From: Blastomyces gilchristii SLH14081 | Lineage: Eukaryota > Ascomycota > Eurotiomycetes > Onygenales > Ajellomycetaceae | DNA: 64,000 nucleotides | Assembly (NCBI RefSeq): GCF_000003855.2 | Contig: NW_003101659.1 | Coordinates: forward strand, 523,475-587,474 | Direction: 5' to 3' | Shown: piece after piece, positions 56,667 to 64,000 of the stretch | Layout of the letters: each line of letters opens with the position of its first letter | Numbering within the stretch: position 1 is the stretch's first letter | Made by a program: the position numbers and the translations under genes | The notes under the pieces: model-generated | What the model was told of the DNA's origin: nothing | The model's database searches: none | What the model saw: only the letters and a program-made list of their open reading frames with translations

Positions 56667-57128
56667 TCACTTTACCCTAGTGGTGGCTGGAGTAGCATAG
56701 AAATCACCTTGGCTACAAGCAGTAATCACCTGTAATTGCAGCCAGTTAGCATTATGAAAGATACAAAACACGCTGGCTATCCGGTAAATACAACATACCG
56801 GGCCAAGTTCCTTAAGCAACTCGTTAAGTTGCTTAACCAAGTCAGCAGTGAGCAGGTTGCTGGCGTTGGTAATGAGCACTTTAGCTCTTTTGGTCCCGTT
56901 GACAGCAACGGTCTTGACAGCATTGAGGGTTTCAGGGCAAGGATTTCTTTCAGGCTTCCCAAGCTTCCCAGTAAATCTCCCAAAAACCTTCCAGGTTTGC
57001 CATCTTGTCATATAGTGGGTAGGGGGGCCGAGTGATGCCAAATCAATATACTCTTTGATTTCCGGCGTTGGTATGGAGAGGGCCATGACTGGCAAAATAA
57101 ACATAAAAAGGAAGTTGAAGTGCTTCAT
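56667..57128 (-). CDS. Small secreted protein, 130 aa
   Basis: Family not recognised. The protein begins with a clear signal peptide MKHFNFLFMFILPVMALS, likely cut before IPTPEI. The mature part is about 112 residues with a helical segment (LVKQLNELLKELGP) and Cys in PCPETL and TACSQGDF, which may form a disulfide. The frame is open across the whole span, but a 69-nt intron (56798-56730) with GTATGT donor, GCTAAC branch site and TTACAG acceptor fits perfectly; removing it gives exons 57128-56799 and 56729-56667 and joins KELGP to VITACSQGDF. Retaining it would insert 23 hydrophobic residues. Small secreted proteins of this type are candidates for cell-wall or host-interface roles, but nothing in the sequence shows one. 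Confidence 0.7.
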   Translation of the reverse strand: MKHFNFLFMFILPVMALSIPTPEIKEYIDLASLGPPTHYMTRWQTWKVFGRFTGKLGKPERNPCPETLNAVKTVAVNGTKRAKVLITNASNLLTADLVKQLNELLKELGPVCCIYRIASVFCIFHNANWLQLQVITACSQGDFYATPATTRVK

Positions 57129-59057
57129 AGTGGGAAAGAGAATATGAATCTTCTACTTTCAACCATCAATGGGAACCCAGTTTATGCTTTTAAATGCCAA
57201 AATATGTGCCATCCCGGACTACGAAAACAGCGGCTTCAAGAAACTCATACCAAGGGAGACTTACTAGTATGGGCAATGAGTAGCATGTGAAGCGATTGAT
57301 CATAATGTAACAGAAGTTGGGGTGGGTGAACTTTCTAGACTCTACACCTAGAGCTCTCATCCGCAAAACTCCATATCAAGTTATGCCATGGGCGGAGCGT
57401 GGGGTTGGGGAAGCTTGGAAGGTTTTGAAGTGTAGCTTGAAATCTGAGGGAGAAGGGTGAGCCCAGATGCTAGCATTGATATATTTAAACAAAACCTGAT
57501 ACCCACCCTAATCAACATGATGTTTCTCATTGGATATCACTCAATGCATAACATTGCGAAGCTCTGAGGATCCAAACTAAGCTAACTGGAGGGTTATTCT
57601 CCCTGAGTGGCAAAGGTGGACCTGATTTCTAATGAGCTTGAAAAAAGTGTTTAATAAAAAATGTCAGGAAACTTTGGATTATATTGATGTACTCATTCAA
57701 TAAGAATTTGTTATTTTCCAACTTACCGCCCTCTGGATGCCACAAAAAATCCCTGCTGCTCCCTCTCTAGAGCTGTAAAACGCTCGGCTCCCCACCATGG
57801 TGAAAAGAAAGCAACATTTGATAGAAGTCTTATGTGCACACTGTGTGCAATAGGCTCAAAGTAAACAATTTTCGAAGCCCTACCCCACCCCCGACGAAGG
57901 TACAGTATTGCCTGGAAATATGGGTGAAAAATAGTATTCTGGGGTAAAAACAGGCTATCCCCACTCTCGATGGGGGAAGGGTCACAAAATACGGCGCTAG
58001 AAATTGGCTCCGTCAAAAAGAGAATTCTAAGGGCACGCTGCCATTTTGTCAAGCATAGACCAGGACTGATGTGTTTACCCAGCTAGCTGGTAGCTTGCCG
58101 AGGATGGAACTTTCATGTGAACCTGAGCAAGAAGCCCGCCAATCAAATTGGATAGCCCTAGATGTTGATCCTGCGGGTTGGATTTGCAACAAACAGGAAT
58201 CGGGACACAGTTAGTGAGGGCTGAGCTAAACTTCCAGGATCATTGATATTTTCCCCAAGGGTCTCAATGATGGGATAAGAAGCATATCGTAGTAGAGGGC
58301 AGTTAAGTGGAGGCTCACAAATCAACCTCGGCGGGCACCTCGGATAGCAGCTTGGACCTAGTATTAAACTGTCACTCACAGAAAACTTGATTGTTTTGTC
58401 CCCATCGCCCCTACCCATAGATTTAAGCTTGCTGTGGTTCCTGAAGTTTATTTCTGGCCTTCCCCGCAACTTCGTGCATTCGGGAGAGTGGAGACATGTG
58501 GGGCGATAGGGCAATGAACTTTGTTTTGACCTCCCGCATTGTCTGCAGCATTGTCTGCAAGGGCTATATCCTCAGGAAATCTCCGCGAAACAAAGTTTTT
58601 TGGTATGCCAACTTGCATACATAATTCGTATTTTGAGATAGATATAGTGCTAGAATGATTCCTGCTTGAAACACTGTTAGTGGGATAACTCACATCAAGC
58701 GCATGGATTCAATTGGTTACTTTCAAATGGCAATCACCATGTTGTTGGGGATCAAGGTAAAATAACAGCTAAAAAATTGGCAAATCTATCCACCTTCGAA
58801 GTCTGAAGAATTGGAGTCGTCACAAAATGTAAAGTTGATGAGATACACCCCGACGTGGGTACGCTGCACCCAAACAATGAAACTTGTCAAGAACATTAGC
58901 CGCTTGCTTTCCAAGCACCGTTTGCCAATCCGACCAGTCCCAATCTTATCTATGATGAGTAAATCTAGAGATCTCGCTGAACAACCATGTATATCATCAA
59001 CTAAGCGACATTTTCACTTATCCCATATTATCATAACATGATTGTAATGTTTATACC
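57129..59057. other. Gene-poor region with unrecognised minus-strand open frames
   Basis: About 1.9 kb. Three minus-strand open frames (57723-58052, 58158-58514 and 58448-58693) overlap or follow each other but show no recognised family motif and have no convincing splice plan. They may be remains of one decayed gene. Plus-strand frames at 58811-59041 and 59038-59223 are shadows or chance; the latter overlaps the broken GPI-type gene. Confidence 0.35.
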
Positions 59058-59630
59058 TCAGAACGCAACAGCAAGGCCCAATATATCGGCAGTAAGTACT
59101 AGGCCTCCAGCAACAACCCCGGTTTGTTTCGTAGCTAGAGCACTAGAGGTAGAAGTCGATCGTCCTTTGCTGTTTACTGGCATATTTGTCGCTGTTGCCT
59201 GGACTTGGATATGGGATATGTAACTTTTAAACGGATGAGGGTAGGTTATTAAACCAGTCCGGGGTGTTACTGGCTTTCATTTCACTGGAAATAGAGCTGC
59301 GGCCTTCTCGATCTAGTAGACTTCGACAGGCAGTTTGTGGGATAGCGGTAGCAAATATTTGAATGAGCGATTCTGGCGGGTCATCGAGCTTTGCCAATAT
59401 TGGTGGCCATTCAATTCTTGCTGGTGCTGTCATGCTTCCTGCTCTGCCAGTTGGTATCACATGTTCCAACGATTTGCTGCAGTTTTATGTTAGTTACACC
59501 TGAAAACATACTTAGAATCTGAAGCCCTGATTCCTTACATCTGCTCTTGGAGGTGGCTAAGATCGCTTTTATAAGTTGGTGTCGGGTCCTGCGCCGCCGC
59601 GAAGACGATCCCAGTGAGGAAAACCAGCAT
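59058..59630 (-). pseudogene. Secreted GPI-anchor-type protein gene broken by a one-base frameshift
   Basis: Fungal surface-protein layout. Exon 59630-59539 encodes the signal peptide MLVFLTGIVFAAA and then QDPTPTYKSDLSHLQEQ. A 62-nt intron (GTAAGG to CTGCAG) leads to exon 2 from 59476: SLEHVIPTGRAG, WPPILAKLDDPPES and TPDWFNNLPSSV, a Trp-Tyr-type end as seen in small fungal secreted proteins. The frame then meets TAA at 59229-59227. One base later in phase, the sequence continues as SYISHIQVQATATN, a Ser/Thr-rich STSTSSALA and a hydrophobic C-terminus VVAGGLVLTADILGLAVAF before TGA at 59060-59058, a typical GPI-anchor signal. An extra T in GTTTAAAAG explains the shift. It is either a recent pseudogene or a sequence error. 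The upstream TGA (just before ATG 59630) fixes the start. Confidence 0.75.
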
Positions 59631-62600
59631 AGAGAGAAAGAGGCTTCATGATTATGGAGATAAAACAAGCACTTGGTGCGACTGGATATGGCCGAGAAAA
59701 TGAACGGAGGAGGGAATATACGTAAAATTGTAGCAAATAATGCAGCTCGACGAAATTTTGGTTTTTCTCTGGGATTCTTCGCCTTTTGGACATAGTAGCT
59801 GACCCTATCTTAAAGGAGTCCGTTTAGGGTTGTCTCTAAATCTCCACATCGGAGCTAGCCATGAGGGTCATAGAACAAGGGTGGATATATGAGGAAATAG
59901 AGGTAGTCACGCTTTAGCTGCTATGGCCTGATCATATGCTCGAAGAAAGAACTTACATGACCTACCTAGCACCGTTCACATAAGGCAGATGATCACTCCA
60001 TTGTCTTGACTCAACAGGCCAATGTCTCGGCTCCGACAGATGTACTGGGAGGTTAGAACGTAAATTTTGTTGACATGGCTATAAACAGCCTCAAACGGTT
60101 CCCATATGTTGGCGTGGGAATCCCGAGTTCAACGGACGTTTGCTGCTTGTTGTTATCTGGGATGTTTTCAAATAGCTGAAATATCACGGTAAGTTAAGTT
60201 AACCTTGTTAATCAGCGAGATCATGTGACAAGTTAGCGATCCCTCTCGAACAACGGGAGCCCTGCGCAGGAAAAATTTTAGATAGATACTAGTTAGCAGA
60301 GCTTAAAAGGTGATTTCTTTTCGTACTCGAAACATGATATTTCCCTAGTGACTGATGTTTCAATGGTTACTTAACAACAGTCTGCATATCGTAGATGATC
60401 CGCGAAAACAGCCCCTTTTAATCGATATCACTACCACGGGATGGATAACCGTCGTTTCCCTAAAGGGCTGGCGGCCTCTGCCGGTTGTTGACCTGTCCCG
60501 CCAATGGGAATGTCTTAAGAGTATTCGAAATATCATCATACAATGATGGCGATGTCAGGGATCGACGGGCCTTCCCCAGCAACACGCTCTGCAGCCAAAT
60601 ACACAACTGGGAAGTCAGGGCCACCTTTAAAAAACAATTTAGGCCTTCAGGACAGGTCAATATGCCTCAGGTCATTGTCCTTTATCCATCTCCTGGAGAG
60701 GGATAAATATGCGTGTGGGTGAGAAAACGTGCCCGGAACTAGTTGATGTTCTAAGGCTACACAATTTGAAGACCAGATGGATTGGAATGGCTGCAATTGA
60801 TAACAGACAAGAAATATGGATAGACTCTATGGTCCGAACATCAGCCAAAGGAAGACACTTCTTAATAAAGTCCAGTGGCTTGCCAATCTGCACCACGAGG
60901 GGTTGTCTCGTAACCAGGTACAGTTGCGGCGCAGCTGGATGACGTCATTATTGAGAGTGATCCAATTCTGCCTCTACAGGCTTGCTCTTCTTTTTCTCCA
61001 ATGTTATATTCTCCTTCTTATCCCTTTTTGGGTGTACACCCCTTCTATTCCTCGATTTTCTCTCCTTCAACCCTTTGTTTTATTCGGAGGAGAATCTGGC
61101 AGAAAGCCCATTTCGGCTGCTTCAGAAAAAGTGACGGTGCTGATGTTAGTGCACATAATTCACAATATCTGCACGTCATCGTTCGCACGTGTGGACCTAA
61201 TCCAACAATGGCTAAGTGGTGCTAGCACACAATATTGCTAGGTAATTACTCTCTTTCTCTTCCACCTGGGCGCTCTACCAACCTACGCGATGTTCAAACA
61301 TCGGTTCAATCCTTGAACATGCTTCGCAGCGTGACTCCAAAGAAATAGACAACTCTTCATGTCAGGAGTTTCGGACCGCATCTAGCCGCGATCGACGATA
61401 AATAATGCTTCGGAAGAACAGGCCCAAGCGGACAGGGCTAAGAAAGAGCTCACGCTTGATCAAGCTCTGTCGAGCTGAACTGCGGAAACGACGATGATCA
61501 GTATTCGGGGAGGCTATAGAATCGGGAATTTATTCCCAACTTGTGTAACCCTGCCATCAGCATTCTGACCACCTATCCTCGGAACTTTTATATCAACCAT
61601 GAGAATTAATGCTAGCAATGAGGCGTCCACAAACTACCCGTTCAAATATACGACAGCATTACTCGAGGAGAACCGTAGAATGCTCAACATTGAGTCTTGC
61701 TTCGGAAATACGGTGCACATATCATATCCGGATGCGCATGAGTTCCGTTCCCCTTGGGAGGCATAACGACTGATTTCAGAACATTTCCCACAGCACAAAA
61801 CTTTTCTCAGCCTCACTCGTTAGTCGCAAAATAAAATTAAGCTGCAGAACTTATGTTCGTGGGGTTAAAGCATTATTCCTATTTTCATTGGTGCTCCATC
61901 CGCCTCAGAACCATGGAATCCATCTGATCATGTCCTACCAAATCGGGATATTGGATTAATCAACGTACAGTTTGTGCCCAAGCCCACTTCAATACAAGAA
62001 TCCGGGGTTTTCCTTAGGCACTAGCTTCGAAAGACGTCCAGCCATTCGCGATATTGGCCTGCTTTAGGGTTAGTGAAACAAATTTTGCAAGTTATTCGAA
62101 GTTCTGGAGATTTCATACACGGCTGCGGGGAAAGGAAGACCTTCTTCTCATGAGGTGCCGTTTCCAGACATTTGGTCTCACAGACACAGCTATTTACCGG
62201 ATTTGACCGAAGGCTAGCATTGAATCATTTTTCTGTTCTGCAGGAGGAGTTGGTTGATCCTAGTTAAAAAAAACCTCCGGGCTACGACACGCAATGTTCT
62301 GCCACCTTTGGTGTTCGGACTTAAAAAATCTACGCGTTTCATGGTATAGTCGCGATGGAGGACACAAGAGAGCATTCTATTCCATTACCACATTTTATGA
62401 CTGTCCATGTTTGCCTGAGACGAATGGCGATAAAACCTGAGATGATGCCTTCCCTCCTTGCAAGAGTCGGCAAGCCTTTGTAATAAGTCGCTTTCTCAAG
62501 GAGATCATGCAACCTGGGGTAAAGCGATTAGCTAGGGAAACATTTCATAGATATATTCACCAAAAGAGTTCAAACCAGGACAATAAGGGTGAACACTAAC

Positions 62601-64000
62601 GTGCTTAAATATTGGACGATTATGAACGATCCGCGGGCGCTAACAAATCGTCACTGTTAAACCAGAAATCATCTAAGGACCACGCAATGGCTAATAAACA
62701 CAATTTTATAAATTCTAGTGTGCCAAAATATAATTTATTGCCTTCCGCCAAATTCGGCATTTGAATGAAGAGAAATCACTTTCCAGCGTAGCTGAGAGCC
62801 CGCCATCCTATCATACTGTTAGGAACGCACCGGAATCACTTAAGCCCAGCTAGAAAATGTTGACTGCTTTCACGAATCAGAGTCTGATGCTCACCTCCAG
62901 TCGTCAATGGCAAACCACACAATCCCAACGGCCGAACCTCTGTCCCAACCTAATATGTGGCAGCGCTCAAGGGGCCGGAGTAGATGAAAACTTGCTTGGG
63001 ACTCCCACACTCAAGAAACCGTTCATGTGAACTTCATGGCCCGATATTCAATAATGCGGGGCAACCATAGCGTCGGCGTCCTGTCGAATTTGTGACAGTT
63101 TGCGCTTGGAAGGGGGTTTGAAAAGGGAGCACAAGTTAAATAGACGAAAATGGGGTATATGAACACCATACAAGTCCAAGGCTGCCAGCAGTTGTGACAG
63201 GCCACTTGTGCAAAAACAGATGAAATTTGAGACGCTTTTTTCCCCCTTTATTCCATAGTTTGGAAATACGAAACTTTCGACCTTGAATTATCGTTGGGGT
63301 CCACAATACAATGATGTAGTCGAGTCGGTCATAACCAGGCGCTGAAGAATTAATATATATATCACTCGTCCACGGTCTCCAGTCCATGCTAGATGACAAC
63401 CTCCAATCTCCTAGTTGATTCAACCTATCTTGTCCTCTTAGACAGCAATTGGCCGTGAAGAAGCCCGAAGCCCGGAAAACCTGGATTTTAGGAGCACGCA
63501 GAATCTGTGTTGCCGTAGTAGCACGTAGGATTTGATATTTTAAATCGCGCATTATGTCATCAACTTGTCCACTTCCGTATTAGGCCGCCATAGAGTAATT
63601 TGCCAGTTTGCATAATGTTATTGGGAGGAGTCGGATCTGCAAATGATGCCTCGCAAAGTCTTGCTAACCACCCAAATATGATTTGGTCTTCCTGGCCCTA
63701 TCAGCGGAAAAGGCCGTTGTCACGCGGGCCAACCCCGATTCGGTGCTCTGGAAGGATTGTCGTGAAGCTAAAACCAGGGGAGATATAAAGGAGGGAGGGG
63801 TTGAAGCTGGGGCCAGGCGCTAGGAGGTCGCTCGGATCCTTTGACACGGTTAGAAAACGGGCCTAGTGCTCTCAGCGAATACGAAAAGAATGTTGGATTT
63901 CCTGATTTGACGAGACATAGTATGTAGGCCATTCCATCATTTTGCAAGCTCTCCCTCGAGATGAGTGGCTAATTCTTAAGGTGGGGGTGAAACTTGGTGC
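59631..64000. other. Gene-free right end
   Basis: About 4.4 kb with no supportable gene on either strand. Frames longer than 100 residues (60816-61241 plus, 63136-63552 minus) have no recognisable motif. CTCTACCAACC near 61270 resembles the complement of a tRNA A box, but no tRNA fits. The region is of ordinary composition with a few TA-rich patches (for example 63350-63362). Confidence 0.4.

Noticed and set aside
60816..61241. 141-residue plus-strand open frame
   Set aside because: Chance-like composition with no motif, and it overlaps other open frames of similar quality.
61260..61320. tRNA-like A-box complement and GGTTCAATCC
   Set aside because: The two boxes are on opposite strands and no acceptor stem or anticodon arm can be formed around either.
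62070..62085. TTAGGG telomere-like hexamer
   Set aside because: A single copy only; no tandem array, so there is no evidence of a chromosome end.
63136..63552. 138-residue minus-strand open frame
   Set aside because: No motif, no homologue recognised, and unusual Trp and Arg content as in shadow frames.

Overview
This 64 kb window is nuclear DNA of a filamentous ascomycete, most likely a eurotiomycete; the placement inside Eurotiomycetes (Onygenales-like) is an inference from remembered protein similarity. The genes have short GT-AG introns, are spaced widely on both strands, and include a Zn2Cys6 regulator, an AA11-like oxygenase and a CPS1/DIP2 homologue. No rRNA, tRNA, CRISPR array or intact transposon was recognised.

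Left part (1-10.6 kb): ribosomal protein S5 and a secreted or vacuolar metallophosphoesterase, both on the minus strand, then a 3.6 kb gene-free and partly AT-rich stretch, an unrecognised 179-residue protein, and an aminoglycoside-phosphotransferase-like kinase whose 5' end is out of frame.

Core part (10.6-41 kb): a dense housekeeping block. It holds CPS1/DIP2 (six exons), LEU4 (first exon of 8 nt, with Leu3-like and CPC1/Gcn4-like sites upstream), the ribosome-biogenesis helicase DRS1, an AA11-like lytic polysaccharide monooxygenase with a Ser-Pro repeat linker, a long GNAT-fold protein, the small GTPase ARL2 (with a 17-nt microexon), a 1598-residue gelsolin-repeat protein, and D-arabinono-1,4-lactone oxidase ALO1. 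A degenerate tandem array with a period of about 107 bp lies between DRS1 and the oxygenase.

Right part (41-64 kb): gene-poor. It holds a Zn2Cys6 transcription factor preceded by 4.3 kb without a recognisable gene, a 98-residue cytochrome b5-like protein, a broken DUF3712-type gene, an intact DUF2236/mpaB-like oxygenase, a 130-residue secreted protein, and a secreted GPI-anchor-type protein gene broken by one apparent extra T. The last 4.4 kb show nothing supportable.

The genes do not form one pathway or a biosynthetic cluster. The clearest signals beyond ordinary annotation are the three frame-broken accessory genes, the 107-bp repeat array, the leucine-pathway regulatory module upstream of LEU4, and several very short or in-frame introns that automated gene calls would probably miss. 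I did not find convincing evidence of a novel multi-gene system. All exon boundaries were read by eye from splice signals and expected family sequence, without transcript data.
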